This document shows, one piece after another, positions 55,366 through 64,000 of a stretch of DNA of 64,000 nt. The notes beneath the pieces are model-generated. The model searched no databases. It worked only from the letters and a program-made list of their open reading frames with translations, and was not told the DNA's origin. The DNA comes from Methylobacterium dankookense. Its GTDB lineage: Bacteria; Pseudomonadota; Alphaproteobacteria; Rhizobiales; Beijerinckiaceae. The first letter of the stretch is position 1, and each line of letters begins with the position of its first letter. The position numbers and the translations under genes were made by a program. The stretch spans positions 62,001 through 126,000 of the forward strand of contig NZ_CABFVH010000004.1 of NCBI RefSeq assembly GCF_902141855.1, read 5' to 3'.

Positions 55366-56241
55366 ATGGCGGAAATCGCGGGAATCCGGCGGCAGTTCAT
55401 ACGAACCGCGATGGAGGCGCCTTTCCTGGCCCGTGAGGAGGAGCGCGGCCTCGCGATCCGCTGGAAGGAGCAGCGCGACGAGCGCGCGCTGCACCGCCTG
55501 ATCTCGGCCCATATGCGCCTCGTGATCGCGCTGGCCGGCCGCTTCCGGCATTACGGCCTGCCCATGGCCGACCTCGTCCAGGAAGGCCATGTCGGCCTGA
55601 TGGAGGCCGCCGCCCGCTTCGAGCCCGAGCGGGACGTGCGCTTCTCGACCTACGCGACGTGGTGGATCCGCGCCTCGATCCAGGACTACATCCTGCGCAA
55701 CTGGTCGATCGTCCGCGGCGGCACCTCCTCGGCCCAGAAGGCGCTGTTCTTCAACCTGCGTCGCCTGCGCGCCCGCCTGATGCAATCCACCGAGGAGCGC
55801 GTCGGCGACGAGATCCACCGCCGCATCGCCAACGCCATCGGCGTCTCGCGCGAGGACGTGGCGTTGATGGATGCCCGCCTCTCCGGGCCCGACATGTCGC
55901 TCAACGCCCCCGTGGGCGAGGACAGCGAGGTCTCCTCCGAGCGGATGGACTTCCTCGTCGACGATGCCGCCCTGCCGGACGAGACGGTGAGCGCCGCCGT
56001 CGATGGCGAGCGCCGCCTGAGCTGGCTGCAGCAGGCCCTGGGCGTGCTCTCCGAGCGCGAGCTGCGCATCCTGCGCGAGCGGCGCCTCGCTGAGGAGCAG
56101 GCGACCCTCGAAGCGCTCGGGCACCGGCTCGGCATCTCGAAGGAGCGCGTCCGCCAGATCGAGACCCGCGCCCTGGAGAAGCTGCGCCGGGCGCTGGCCG
56201 AGCGCTTCCCCGCCGCCACCGGCAGCCCCTATATCGGCTGA
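55366..56241 (+). CDS. rpoH: RNA polymerase sigma-32 factor (RpoH2-like)
   Basis: 291 residues. Region 2 with ADLVQEGHVGLMEAAARF and FSTYATWWIRASIQDYI; RpoH box QKALFFNLRRLRA; region 4 with LGISKERVRQIETRALEKLR. An RpoH-type heat shock sigma. The EcfG promoter in front is typical of rpoH2 in Rhizobiales, which is part of the RpoE2/EcfG cascade, so I call it the secondary rpoH. Terminator at 56275-56300. Confidence 0.93.
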   Translation: MAEIAGIRRQFIRTAMEAPFLAREEERGLAIRWKEQRDERALHRLISAHMRLVIALAGRFRHYGLPMADLVQEGHVGLMEAAARFEPERDVRFSTYATWWIRASIQDYILRNWSIVRGGTSSAQKALFFNLRRLRARLMQSTEERVGDEIHRRIANAIGVSREDVALMDARLSGPDMSLNAPVGEDSEVSSERMDFLVDDAALPDETVSAAVDGERRLSWLQQALGVLSERELRILRERRLAEEQATLEALGHRLGISKERVRQIETRALEKLRRALAERFPAATGSPYIG

Positions 56242-56274
56242 TCCTCCCGCATCGATCGCCTTTCGATCCGAAAG

Positions 56275-56300
56275 AGCCCGGCCTGAGCGCCGGGCTTTTT
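56275..56300 (+). terminator. Rho-independent terminator of rpoH
   Basis: AGCCCGGC-CTGAGC-GCCGGGCT followed by TTTTT, 33 bases past the rpoH stop. Confidence 0.85.
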
Positions 56301-56322
56301 CGCAGGGTTCGTCGTCATCGGC

Positions 56323-57549
56323 TCAGCGGCCGGATGACCCCGTGGAGCCCGTCGCATCTGAGCCGGAGGGCTTGAGCGCCCACAGCTCGGTCGGCAGGCT
56401 GCGCGGCGCGTCCGGCTTGTAATCGGCCGAATCCTGGATGTGCGAGGTGGTGACGTAGATCGTCCCGTCGGGCCCCTCGCCGAAGGTGTCGGGCCAGCGC
56501 AGGCGCGCATCCTGGACCAGCACCGTCAGGCCGCTGTTCGGGCTGGCGAGGTCGCGCACCTTGATCGCGCCGTCCTGCACCGCGGTGACGTACATCCGGC
56601 CGTCGCGCCGGCCGATCAGCAGCCCGTCCGCCGGCCCGTTCTCGCCGACGACGGCGATCCGGCTCGCGAGCGCCCGGTCGGTGAGCAGTTCCGGCACCAC
56701 CGAGGCGGTCGCCCAGCCGCTCAGGGCCTCGGTCGGCAGGCTGTAGAGCGTCTTGCCCTTGATGGCCTGCCAGTAGAGCGTCTTGCCGTCCGGCGAGAGC
56801 GCGATCCCGTCCGCGGCGAAATCGACCCCGCGGCCGTCCGGCCGGCGCAGCGGCTTGCCGTCGGCGCTCACGGTCACGCCCTTGTCCGGCATGGTGGTGG
56901 CATGGCTCGAGAGCACGCGCCGGGCCTTGCCGCTGTCGATGTCGACCACGATCAGCGCCCCCTCCGCACCGGAATCCGTCAGGTAGGCGGTCTTGCCGTC
57001 CGGCGCGATGCGCACGTCGTTGAGGTAGGAGGCCTGGAGGGCCACCGTCTCGTTGAAGGGGATCGTCTTGATCACCCGGTTGGTCTTCAGGTCGATCCCG
57101 ACGAGCTTCGGCCCGTCCTTGATCACGTGGGCCATGGCGGGCGCCGCGGCGTCGACCACCCAGAGCCGGTCCTGCGCATCGGCGACCACGCTCTGCACGC
57201 AGACGAAATGGTCCTTCGGCGAGAGTTCGTCGGCGTGGGCGTTGCGCCACGCGTTCCAGTCCGCGTCCGGGTAGGGGACCGGCTTGCCGTCCTTCAACTC
57301 GGCCACCGAGACCGGCGCGTCCTCGCTCCAGCGCGGGAAGTTCATGAAGATGCGCCCGTCCCGCGCCACGGTGACGCCGGTGACCTGATGATCGAAGCGC
57401 GCGACCTGGGTGAGGACAGAGGACGCCTGCGCCGTCGGAGGGGTTTGCATCTTGGGCTCCTGCGCCCAGGCCGCCGGAGCGAGCGTGGCCAGGAGCAGCG
57501 CCGTGCAGGCGCCGCGCGCCGCCACGGGATGGGCCGTCGGTTTCGTCAT
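56323..57549 (-). CDS. Exported yellow/major royal jelly-family protein
   Basis: 408 residues with signal peptide (ALLLATLAPAAWA). Six-bladed propeller of the MRJP/yellow family: VTVARDGRIFMNFPRWSEDA, VVADAQDRLWVVDAAAP, YLNDVRIAPDGKTAYLTDSG, LRWPDTFGEGPDGTIYVTTS. Bacterial members are often labelled gluconolactonase or L-dopachrome-tautomerase-related; the reaction is unknown. Converges on rpoH. Confidence 0.9.
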   Translation of the reverse strand: MTKPTAHPVAARGACTALLLATLAPAAWAQEPKMQTPPTAQASSVLTQVARFDHQVTGVTVARDGRIFMNFPRWSEDAPVSVAELKDGKPVPYPDADWNAWRNAHADELSPKDHFVCVQSVVADAQDRLWVVDAAAPAMAHVIKDGPKLVGIDLKTNRVIKTIPFNETVALQASYLNDVRIAPDGKTAYLTDSGAEGALIVVDIDSGKARRVLSSHATTMPDKGVTVSADGKPLRRPDGRGVDFAADGIALSPDGKTLYWQAIKGKTLYSLPTEALSGWATASVVPELLTDRALASRIAVVGENGPADGLLIGRRDGRMYVTAVQDGAIKVRDLASPNSGLTVLVQDARLRWPDTFGEGPDGTIYVTTSHIQDSADYKPDAPRSLPTELWALKPSGSDATGSTGSSGR

Positions 57550-57645
57550 CGCGCCTGAGCCTTGCGGGTTAAGCCTTCGGGAGGGATCGTCCGGAGGCCA
57601 ACGCGCGCCTCCCCCGCCCAGCTTCCGCGCCGGATCGGGCCCCGC

Positions 57646-58020
57646 TCAGGCTCCTCGAGGCTCCGAGCCGGCGAGCGCCTGGGCCATGCGCTCGATCCGC
57701 TCGGCGGCGGCCAGGATGCCCTGCGCGAGGCTCGCCTCCTGCACGGCGCGCGCCTCCTCCATGCGCCCGGCCTCCGCGCGCAGGCGGCTCGCCTCGCTCT
57801 CGGCCGCCGCGAGACGGCGCTTCGCCTCGCCCAGCTCGTCGGCGATGGTCAGCGCGGCCATCACCTGAAGGCGCATGTCGCCGATCTCGCCGAAGGACTG
57901 CCGCATCTCGCCGATGCGCGCGCCGAGCCCCTCGGCGAGGGCGGCGAGATGCGCCTCCTCGCCCTCGCCGCAGGCCATGCGGTAGCTCTTGCCGTCGATG
58001 GTGACCTGGATCTGGGGCAT
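57646..58020 (-). CDS. zapA: Cell division protein ZapA
   Basis: 124 residues. N-terminal globular head (IQVTIDGKSYRMACGEGEEA, HLAALAEGLGARIGEMRQ), then MAALTIADELGEAKRRL and a long coiled coil. Cross-links FtsZ filaments at midcell. DUF4164 gene lies 80 bases upstream on the same strand, as in other Rhizobiales. No 6S RNA could be recognised beside it. Confidence 0.92.
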   Translation of the reverse strand: MPQIQVTIDGKSYRMACGEGEEAHLAALAEGLGARIGEMRQSFGEIGDMRLQVMAALTIADELGEAKRRLAAAESEASRLRAEAGRMEEARAVQEASLAQGILAAAERIERMAQALAGSEPRGA

Positions 58021-58100
58021 CGCGTGGGGGATCCGGGGATGATCGGGCAGGCTGGGGCGCGGACGGGCCGCCGGTCAAGCCTCGCAGGAAGGGTCGAGGC

Positions 58101-58388
58101 TCACGGCTCGCGGGCGAGCACGCCCTCGACGGCCTCGATCGCCCGGTCCAGGCGCTCGCCGACCGCGCTCGCCGTGCCCTCCACCGCGGCGAGCCGGGCG
58201 CTGGCGGCGTCGAGGGCGGCAGCGAGCCGCGCCCTGTCCTCGGCCATCAGCGCGAGCTCGGTGTCGCGGTCGTCCGGCGCGGCCTCGGCCTCGACGCGCC
58301 GGGCCACGCCCGCCTCCAGCCGCGAGAGGGCGGCGTCGAGCCGGGCGAGGGCCTCGTCCACGGTGGGCGCGGCGGGATCGGAGCTCAC
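58101..58388 (-). CDS. DUF4164 coiled-coil protein
   Basis: 95 residues, almost entirely coiled coil (VDEALARLDAALSRLEAGVA, LAAALDAASARLAAVE). The family usually stands just upstream of zapA in Rhizobiales, and it may assist cell division; that role is inferred from position. Confidence 0.85.
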   Translation of the reverse strand: MSSDPAAPTVDEALARLDAALSRLEAGVARRVEAEAAPDDRDTELALMAEDRARLAAALDAASARLAAVEGTASAVGERLDRAIEAVEGVLAREP

Positions 58389-58921
58389 GGATCGAACCTC
58401 ATGATCGGACCTCTTGGATCGGACCTCTTGGCCGTCCTCTCGTGCTGGGCCTGTCCGGTTGTCCCGAAATCCTCGCGTGATTTCCAGCCGGAATCCGAGC
58501 CCTGGACTGGCTGTCCCGTCCGGAAACTCCTGCGTATCGCCCGGACCCGTCAGGTGTTTTCACGGACGAACACACCGCCGTCCACCGAACGGACAGGTTT
58601 GTCACGGGCTTACGTTTGACAGGTCAAGGTCCCATGTTAGACAGCCGCCGCGCGCTCCGCAGGGGTGCGCGGGAACAGCCGGAACCCCGACCTGTGACAG
58701 TCCTTTGGCCCTCGCGCGCGCGGTCCGCGGATCGGTTGATCCCGGCGGCGACGGCGCGGCCGGTCCGCCATGGGTCATGTCCGGCTCCGGTTCATCGCCG
58801 GTTCAGCGCCGGCAACCACAGAGCAGTCCGCATCGCGGAGGCGCCGTCGGGCCCCCGCCGCACCGCTCGCCGCCTCGGACGCCCGCTGCGTGGCGCCCCT
58901 TAAGCAGGAAGGAGTCACGCC
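58389..58921. other. 533-bp divergent region before gap
   Basis: No gene recognised. The first half (58400-58610) may include the DUF4164 promoter. The gap promoter lies at 58616-58643, leaving a ~270-nt leader to the gap start. I looked for, and could not identify, a 6S RNA. Confidence 0.5.
58616..58643 (+). promoter_or_regulatory. Sigma-70-type promoter of the gap operon
   Basis: TTGACA (58616-58621)-N16-TAGACA (58638-58643). The -35 is perfect and the -10 differs from TATAAT at three bases. Confidence 0.6.
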
Positions 58922-59929
58922 GTGACCGTGAAGGTAGCCATCAACGGGTTCGGACGCATCGGCCGCAACGTGCTGCGCGCGATCCACGAAGCCGGCCGCA
59001 AGGACATCGAGGTGGTCGCCATCAACGACCTCGGCCCGGTCGAGACCAACGCCCACCTGCTCCGCTACGATTCCGTGCACGGCCGCTATCCCGGCGAGGT
59101 CGCGGTGGACGGCGAGTTCCTCGTGGTCGACGGCCAGCGCATCAAGGTCACGGCTGTGCGCAACCCGGCCGAGCTGCCGCACCGGGACCTCGGCGTCGAC
59201 ATCGCCCTCGAATGCACCGGCATCTTCACGTCGAAGGACAAGGCCAAGGCCCATCTCGACGCCGGCGCCAGGCGCGTCCTCGTCTCGGCGCCCGCCGACG
59301 GTGCGGACCTGACGGTCGTCTACGGCGTCAACCACGACAAGCTGACGGCCGACCACCTCGTCGTCTCGAACGCCTCCTGCACCACGAACTGCCTCGCGCC
59401 GGTCGCCAAGGTGCTGAACGAGACGGTCGGCATCGAGCGCGGCTTCATGACGACCATCCATTCCTACACCAACGACCAGCCCTCGCTCGACCAGATGCAC
59501 AAGGATCTGTACCGGGCGCGCGCGGCCGCCCTTTCCATGATCCCGACCTCGACGGGCGCCGCCAAGGCGGTGGGCCTCGTCCTGCCGGAGCTGAAGGGCA
59601 AGCTCGACGGCACCGCGATCCGCGTGCCGACCCCGAACGTCTCGGCGGTCGACCTCGTCTTCACGGCCAAGCGCGAGACCTCGGTCCAGGAGATCAACGA
59701 CGCGATCAAGGCCGCCGCCGCCGGCCCGCTCAAGGGCGTGCTCGGCGTGACCGACCGGCCGAACGTGTCGATCGACTTCAACCACGACCCTCATTCCTCG
59801 ACCTTCCACCTCGACCAGACCAAGGTCATGGACGGCACCTTCGTGCGCATCCTGTCCTGGTACGACAACGAGTGGGGCTTCTCGAACCGCATGGCCGACA
59901 CCGCCGTGGCGATGGCCAAGCTCATCTGA
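58922..59929 (+). CDS. gap: Glyceraldehyde-3-phosphate dehydrogenase, type I
   Basis: 335 residues from GTG with AGGAAGGAG upstream. NAD site [14 protein letters not shown]; catalytic Cys in [17 protein letters not shown]; substrate site YTNDQ and [11 protein letters not shown]-terminal [12 protein letters not shown]. Interconverts glyceraldehyde 3-phosphate and 1,3-bisphosphoglycerate. First gene of the gap-pgk-fba run. Confidence 0.97.
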   Translation: MTVKVAINGFGRIGRNVLRAIHEAGRKDIEVVAINDLGPVETNAHLLRYDSVHGRYPGEVAVDGEFLVVDGQRIKVTAVRNPAELPHRDLGVDIALECTGIFTSKDKAKAHLDAGARRVLVSAPADGADLTVVYGVNHDKLTADHLVVSNASCTTNCLAPVAKVLNETVGIERGFMTTIHSYTNDQPSLDQMHKDLYRARAAALSMIPTSTGAAKAVGLVLPELKGKLDGTAIRVPTPNVSAVDLVFTAKRETSVQEINDAIKAAAAGPLKGVLGVTDRPNVSIDFNHDPHSSTFHLDQTKVMDGTFVRILSWYDNEWGFSNRMADTAVAMAKLI

Positions 59930-59938
59930 ACCCCGATC

Positions 59939-59966
59939 GCGGCCGCCTCGGCGGCCGCATCTCTTT
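59939..59966 (+). terminator. Terminator or attenuator after gap
   Basis: GCGGCCGCC-TC-GGCGGCCGC followed by ATCTCTTT, 9 bases after the gap stop. Confidence 0.55.
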
Positions 59967-60027
59967 CCGCCGTCCGCGCCCGCGCGGGCGGCCCTGGTTC
60001 CGGTTCCACACGTCCGAGGTGCTCCCG

Positions 60028-60498
60028 ATGACCGACGCCGCGCCGAGCAAGCCGTCCGAGGGGAGCTTCATTCCCCCCGTGAGCGCCCCGCCCGCGGCGC
60101 CGCCGCCGAAGCCCGTCCCGGCCGGCACGGCGGCCTCCGCCCCCGCGAACGCCCCCGCGAACCCGTTCGTCGACCAGCTCGCCCGGATCGAGGACAAGTG
60201 CTCGCGCATCGAGGACAAGTACGCCCGCTCCGAGGCGCTGCTCTCGCGCGTCGAGGACAAGGTCGCGGGCGCCGCCGAGCGCATGAACGAGGCGGCCCGC
60301 CAATCGGACCTCGCGGCGCTCCGCACCGAGATGCGCAACCTCACGGAGCGCACCCGGCGACTGCCCGGCACCGGCGCCCTCGTTCTCACCGCCGTCATCA
60401 CCGCCGTGCTCACCGTGGTCCTGATGGTCGCGGTGCAGCGCCTCAACCTCGATTCCCTGCTGCCGCCGCGCGCCAACGCCGCCGCGGCGACGCGCTAG
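60028..60498 (+). CDS. Coiled-coil, C-terminally anchored membrane protein
   Basis: 156 residues. Pro/Ala-rich disordered head (~1-45); heptad-like repeats RIEDKCSRIEDKYARSEALL and SRVEDKV at ~52-80; coiled coil to ~110; one membrane helix (GALVLTAVITAVLTVVLMVA) and a short tail. Lies between gap and pgk in a presumed shared transcript. Function unknown. Confidence 0.75.
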   Translation: MTDAAPSKPSEGSFIPPVSAPPAAPPPKPVPAGTAASAPANAPANPFVDQLARIEDKCSRIEDKYARSEALLSRVEDKVAGAAERMNEAARQSDLAALRTEMRNLTERTRRLPGTGALVLTAVITAVLTVVLMVAVQRLNLDSLLPPRANAAAATR

Positions 60499-60503
60499 AG
60501 CCG

Positions 60504-60593
60504 TTCCCGATCGCGCCGCGATCGGGAAGCCGCTCCACGTTGTTGTTTTGACGTGCTCTCAAGCCGAGCCGGCAGCCGCTTCGGCTTGAGAGC
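60504..60593. repeat. Double inverted repeat between gap region and pgk
   Basis: Two perfect hairpins: TTCCCGATCGC-GCC-GCGATCGGGAA (60504-60528) and GCTCTCAAGCCGA / TCGGCTTGAGAGC (60555-60567, 60581-60593), joined by CCACGTTGTTGTTTTGACG. The composition resembles dispersed intergenic repeats of Rhizobiales. It lies 28 bases before pgk. Confidence 0.7.
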
Positions 60594-60620
60594 GCTCCCG
60601 ATCCGGAGACCCGCGCCCGC

Positions 60621-61823
60621 ATGACCGCCTTCCGCACCCTCGACGACGCCGGCTCGCTGAAGGGCAAGCGCGTCCTCCTGCGCGTCGACCTCAACGTGCC
60701 GATGGAGGGCAGCCGCGTCACCGACGCGACCCGCATCGAGCGCGTGGTGCCGACCATCCGCGAGATCGCCGACCAGGGCGGCAAGGTGGTGCTGCTCGCC
60801 CATTTCGGGCGCCCGAAGGGCAAGCGCGAGCCCAAGGACTCCCTCGCCCCCGTCGTTCCGGCCCTGTCCGAGGCGCTCGGCCGCCCGGTGGCCTTCGCCG
60901 AGGATTGCGTCGGGGAAGCGGCCAAGGCGGCGGTCGCCGCGCTGAAGGACGGCGAGGTCCTGCTCCTCGAGAACACCCGCTACCACGCGGGCGAGGAGAA
61001 GAACGACCCGGCCTTCACCGACGCGCTGGCCGAGAACGGCGACATCTACGTCAACGAGGCCTTCTCGGCGGCGCACCGCGCGCATGCCTCGACGGAAGGC
61101 CTCGCCCATCGCCTCCCGGCCTATGCCGGCCGCCTGATGCAGGCCGAGCTCGACGCCCTCACCAAGGGCCTGGAGGCGCCGGCCCGGCCGGTGATCGCCA
61201 TCGTCGGCGGCGCCAAGGTCTCCTCGAAGATCGACCTGCTGCAGAACCTCGTCGCCAAGGTCGACATGCTGGTGATCGGCGGCGGCATGGCCAACACCTT
61301 CCTGCACGCGCAGGGCAAGGCGGTGGGCAAGTCGCTCTGCGAGAAGGACCTCGCCGAGACCGCGACCCGCATCCTCAAGGCGGCGGACGAGGCCCGCTGC
61401 CGGGTGATCCTGCCGGACGACGCGGTGGTGGCCTCCGAGTTCAAGGCGAATGCGGCGCACGAGACGGTCCCGGTCGATGCCGTGCCGGAGAGCGGCATGA
61501 TCCTCGATGCCGGCCCGTCCTCGGTGAAGACCATCGAGGCGGCGATCGACGAGGCCGCGACGCTCGTCTGGAACGGCCCCCTCGGCGCCTTCGAGCTGAC
61601 CCCCTTCGACGCGGCGACCGTCGCCGCCGCCCGGCACGCGGCGGAGCGCACGAAGGCCGGCAAGCTCGTCTCGGTGGCCGGCGGCGGCGACACGGTCGCG
61701 GCCCTCAACCATGCGGGGGCGGGCGAGTCCTTCTCCTATGTCTCGACCGCGGGCGGCGCTTTCCTCGAATGGCTGGAGGGCAAGGAGCTGCCGGGCGTCG
61801 AGGCCCTGCGCGCCAAGGGCTGA
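60621..61823 (+). CDS. pgk: Phosphoglycerate kinase
   Basis: 400 residues, normal length. N-domain substrate site [14 protein letters not shown] and [13 protein letters not shown]-domain nucleotide site [18 protein letters not shown] and [11 protein letters not shown]. Transfers phosphate between 1,3-bisphosphoglycerate and ADP, and in autotrophic or serine-cycle metabolism runs in reverse. Confidence 0.97.
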   Translation: MTAFRTLDDAGSLKGKRVLLRVDLNVPMEGSRVTDATRIERVVPTIREIADQGGKVVLLAHFGRPKGKREPKDSLAPVVPALSEALGRPVAFAEDCVGEAAKAAVAALKDGEVLLLENTRYHAGEEKNDPAFTDALAENGDIYVNEAFSAAHRAHASTEGLAHRLPAYAGRLMQAELDALTKGLEAPARPVIAIVGGAKVSSKIDLLQNLVAKVDMLVIGGGMANTFLHAQGKAVGKSLCEKDLAETATRILKAADEARCRVILPDDAVVASEFKANAAHETVPVDAVPESGMILDAGPSSVKTIEAAIDEAATLVWNGPLGAFELTPFDAATVAAARHAAERTKAGKLVSVAGGGDTVAALNHAGAGESFSYVSTAGGAFLEWLEGKELPGVEALRAKG

Positions 61824-61906
61824 GCCCGCCGGGATCCGCTCCGCGGACGCCCGCGATTTTCGCGCGGCGGCGCCGGCTCACGCCGCCGCCGCGCCTATAT
61901 AGTGCT

Positions 61907-61973
61907 CTCACGAAACGCCCGCTGTGCCGTCGCGGCCAGCGGATGAACTCCGGATGGCCGGGCGTTTCGTGAG
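61907..61973 (+). promoter_or_regulatory. Inverted repeat in the fba leader
   Basis: CTCACGAAACGCCCG (61907-61921) and CGGGCGTTTCGTGAG (61959-61973) are perfectly complementary over 15 bases with a 37-base interval. A TATATAG box lies just upstream at ~61896-61902. It could be an operator pair or a leader stem. Confidence 0.6.
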
Positions 61974-62035
61974 GTGCACGTCGACGTCAGCACAGGGACA
62001 GGCCCCGCCGGGCCGCATCGGACGAGGATCGAACC

Positions 62036-63109
62036 ATGGCCCGCATCACCCTTCGGCAGCTTCTCGACCATGCCGCCGAGCATGAGTATGGCGTGCCCGC
62101 GTTCAACCTGAACAACATGGAGCAGGGGCTGGCCATCATGGCCGCCGCCGATGCCACCGATTCCCCGGTCATCCTGCAGGCGAGCCGCGGCGCGCGCGCC
62201 TACGCCAACGACGTGGTGCTGGCCAAGCTCATCGACGGCCTCGTCGAGATCTACCCCCACATCCCCGTCTGCATGCATCTCGACCACGGCAACAACGAAG
62301 CCACCTGCGCCACCGCGATCCAGTACGGCTTCACCTCGGTGATGATGGACGGATCGCTCAAAAGCGACGGCAAGACCCCGGCCGACTACGCCTACAACGT
62401 CGAGATCACGGGCAACGTCACCCGGATGGCCCACTGGGCCGGCGTCTCCGTGGAGGGCGAGCTCGGCGTGCTCGGCTCCCTGGAGAGCGGCCAGGGCGAG
62501 GCCGAGGACGGCCACGGCGCCGAGGGCACCCTCTCCCACGACCAGCTCCTGACCGACCCGGACGAGGCGGTGAAGTTCGTGGCCGCCACCAAGGTCGACG
62601 CGCTCGCCGTCGCCATGGGCACCAGCCACGGCGCCTACAAGTTCACCCGCAAGCCCGACGGCGCCGTGCTCGCGATGAACGTGATCGAGGAGATCCACCG
62701 CCGCCTGCCGACGACCCACCTCGTCATGCACGGCTCCTCCTCGGTGCCGCAGGACCTCCAGGACATCATCAACAGCTACGGCGGCCAGATGAAGCCGACC
62801 TGGGGCGTGCCGGTGGAGGAGATCCAGCGCGGCATCAAGCACGGCGTGCGCAAGATCAACATCGACACCGACAACCGCATGGCGATGACCGGCCAGATCC
62901 GGAAGGTGCTCACCGAGAACCCGTCCGAGTTCGACCCGCGCAAGTACCTGAAGCCGGCGATGGAGGCGATGACGAAGCTCTGCAAGCAGCGCTTCGAGGA
63001 GTTCAACACCGCGGGCCAGGGCTCGAAGATCCGCCCGATCTCGGTGGCCGAGATGGCCAAGCGCTACGCCAGCGGCTCGCTCGATCCGAAGATCGAGGCC
63101 GCCGCCTGA
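62036..63109 (+). CDS. fba: Class II fructose-bisphosphate aldolase
   Basis: 357 residues. Zinc-dependent class II enzyme of the CbbA type: [16 protein letters not shown], first metal His in [25 protein letters not shown], and [20 protein letters not shown] with a further ligand, then [14 protein letters not shown] for substrate. Makes or splits fructose 1,6-bisphosphate and, in CbbA-type enzymes, sedoheptulose 1,7-bisphosphate. Confidence 0.96.
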   Translation: MARITLRQLLDHAAEHEYGVPAFNLNNMEQGLAIMAAADATDSPVILQASRGARAYANDVVLAKLIDGLVEIYPHIPVCMHLDHGNNEATCATAIQYGFTSVMMDGSLKSDGKTPADYAYNVEITGNVTRMAHWAGVSVEGELGVLGSLESGQGEAEDGHGAEGTLSHDQLLTDPDEAVKFVAATKVDALAVAMGTSHGAYKFTRKPDGAVLAMNVIEEIHRRLPTTHLVMHGSSSVPQDLQDIINSYGGQMKPTWGVPVEEIQRGIKHGVRKINIDTDNRMAMTGQIRKVLTENPSEFDPRKYLKPAMEAMTKLCKQRFEEFNTAGQGSKIRPISVAEMAKRYASGSLDPKIEAAA

Positions 63110-63114
63110 CGCGC

Positions 63115-63759
63115 ATGACCGAGTCCGCTCCCCGTCTCGCCCTCCTCACCCCGCACGGGGTCGGCGCGGGCGATCTCGACAGCCTGATCCCGGCGCTCGC
63201 CACGGCCTGCGCCGCGGGCGACGTCGCCGCCGTGATCCTGCGCCTGGCGCCCGCCGACGAGCGGGCGCTGACGGCGCTCGTGAAGCGCGTGGCGCCCGTG
63301 GTGCAGGAGCGGGAGGCGGCCCTCGTCGTCGCGGCCCGCGACTTCGTGGGCGACCTCGTCAGCGTCGCCATGCGCGGCGGCGCGGACGGCGTCCATGTCG
63401 ACCGGCCGGGCGACCTCGCGGATCTGCGCGGGCGCCTGCGCGACGGCCGCATCCTCGGCACCGGCGGGTTCGAGACGCGCCACGCCGCCATGGATGCGGG
63501 CGAGGGGGGCGCCGACTACCTGATGTTCGGCGGCCTCTACCCGGATGGCGAGGCGCCCGATCCGGAGAGCGTGCGGGCACGCGCCGCGTGGTGGGCCGAG
63601 ATCTTCGAGACGCCCTGCATCGCGGTCGCCTGCACCTTCGACGAGGTCGCGGGCCACGCCGCCACGGGCGCCGAGTTCGTGGGGCTCGAAAGCGCGCTCT
63701 GGCTCGCCGATCCGGCGGGCGTCGCCCGCGCGCAGGAGGCGCTGGGAGGCGCCGCATGA
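63115..63759 (+). CDS. Thiamine-phosphate synthase-like TIM barrel
   Basis: 214 residues, 5 bases after fba. ThiE-type barrel: LALLTPHGVGAGDLDSLI, LRLAPADERALTALVKRVAP, RGGADGVHVDRPGDLADLRG, DYLMFGGLYPDGEAPDPESV. The ThiE phosphate loop normally reads GPxFxTxTK; here it is GGLYPDG, so it is divergent and may not make thiamine phosphate. Position after fba recurs in Rhizobiales. Confidence 0.75.
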   Translation: MTESAPRLALLTPHGVGAGDLDSLIPALATACAAGDVAAVILRLAPADERALTALVKRVAPVVQEREAALVVAARDFVGDLVSVAMRGGADGVHVDRPGDLADLRGRLRDGRILGTGGFETRHAAMDAGEGGADYLMFGGLYPDGEAPDPESVRARAAWWAEIFETPCIAVACTFDEVAGHAATGAEFVGLESALWLADPAGVARAQEALGGAA

Positions 63760-64000
63760 GGATGCGGATCGTGGCGGGGCTCGTCCTCGCAGGATTGATC
63801 GTGCCGGGGCCGGCCCGCGCGGCGCAGAGCGCGGCCGACCCGACCAAGGCGGCCCCTGCCGACCCGGCCAAGAAGCCGGCGATGCGGGAGCTGCCGAGCC
63901 CCTACACGCCGAACTATGTCGGCGGCGCCCGGCCGCCCGCCGGCAACCGGCCGCCCGACTTCGCCTACGGCGCCTACCAGCGCGGCCAGTACGTCACCGC
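63756..64000 (+). CDS. Secreted SEL1-repeat-like protein (partial)
   Basis: Only the first 81 codons are in the window; no stop is reached. Starts ATGA-coupled to the previous gene. Signal peptide (VAGLVLAGLIVPGPARA), a Pro/Ala linker, then FAYGAYQRGQYVTA, which looks like the first helix of a SEL1/TPR-type repeat. The family call depends on sequence beyond the window. Confidence 0.55.
   Translation, partial: MRMRIVAGLVLAGLIVPGPARAAQSAADPTKAAPADPAKKPAMRELPSPYTPNYVGGARPPAGNRPPDFAYGAYQRGQYVT

Noticed and set aside
58389..58921. 6S RNA near zapA
   Set aside because: The location is typical for ssrS, but I could not make out the long hairpin with a central bubble by eye; an Infernal search would settle it.

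Overview
The window is high-GC (about 70%) chromosomal DNA of an alphaproteobacterium of the Rhizobiales, most like Methylobacterium or a close relative. Pointers are a Ros/MucR regulator, neighbouring cobS/cobT, the fdxA-carD-rpoH order, two TTAA-N7-TTAA (CtrA-type) boxes, GGAAC-N16/17-CGTT (EcfG-type) promoters and several DUF families frequent in Methylobacteriaceae (DUF6894, DUF4164, DUF29). The genus is an inference; no rRNA gene is present.

Region 1-7.1 kb is accessory in character: small, mostly stress-flavoured or secreted proteins on the minus strand (Gly/Ser-rich exported proteins, a DUF6894 protein, a GsiB/17M-like stress protein, a PepSY-like protein, a hemerythrin-domain protein, small membrane proteins), long non-coding stretches, local duplications (a 36-codon ORF and its decayed copy; a ~95-bp repeat pair) and a candidate sRNA. 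It ends at a tRNA-Arg(CCU) gene split by a 257-nt group I intron. The first 45 codons of a tyrosine-integrase-like gene remain beside the tRNA 3' end, so this looks like a worn genomic island at a tRNA site.

Region 7.2-22 kb carries a nuclease, an M48 metalloprotease lipoprotein, a glutathione transferase, zwf, and a minus-strand MdtABC-type efflux operon (adaptor, two RND pumps, NodT-type outer-membrane factor). Upstream lies a structured-RNA candidate with its own promoter, operator-like dyad and terminator.

Region 22-36 kb holds an aminotransferase, DUF4112, a lone yejE-like permease, mucR, a CtrA-box-preceded transglutaminase-like protease, a FIST sensor/hybrid kinase/LuxR regulator module resembling NosP-NahK/ErcS', a DUF6502-DUF5666 pair with an operator-rich divergent promoter, an Omp25/31-type barrel, a phospholipase A2-like secreted protein and grpE.

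Region 36-50 kb contains a SHOCT protein, a three-gene coupled operon (exonuclease, ATP-dependent ligase, yjbQ), a TPR-methyltransferase, DUF1275, arfB, bolA, a J-domain protein, the cobaltochelatase genes cobS and cobT with a DUF29 gene between them, rpmB, and DUF3108.

Region 50-64 kb has a SUV3-like helicase, an S4-domain protein, fdxA, carD, an rpoH preceded by a consensus EcfG promoter, a yellow/MRJP-family protein, zapA and DUF4164, then the glycolysis/Calvin-cycle run gap - coiled-coil membrane protein - pgk - fba - thiE-like - a secreted protein cut by the window end. I saw no CRISPR array, intact insertion sequence or phage structural gene. All long antisense reading frames were judged to be GC-driven shadows.
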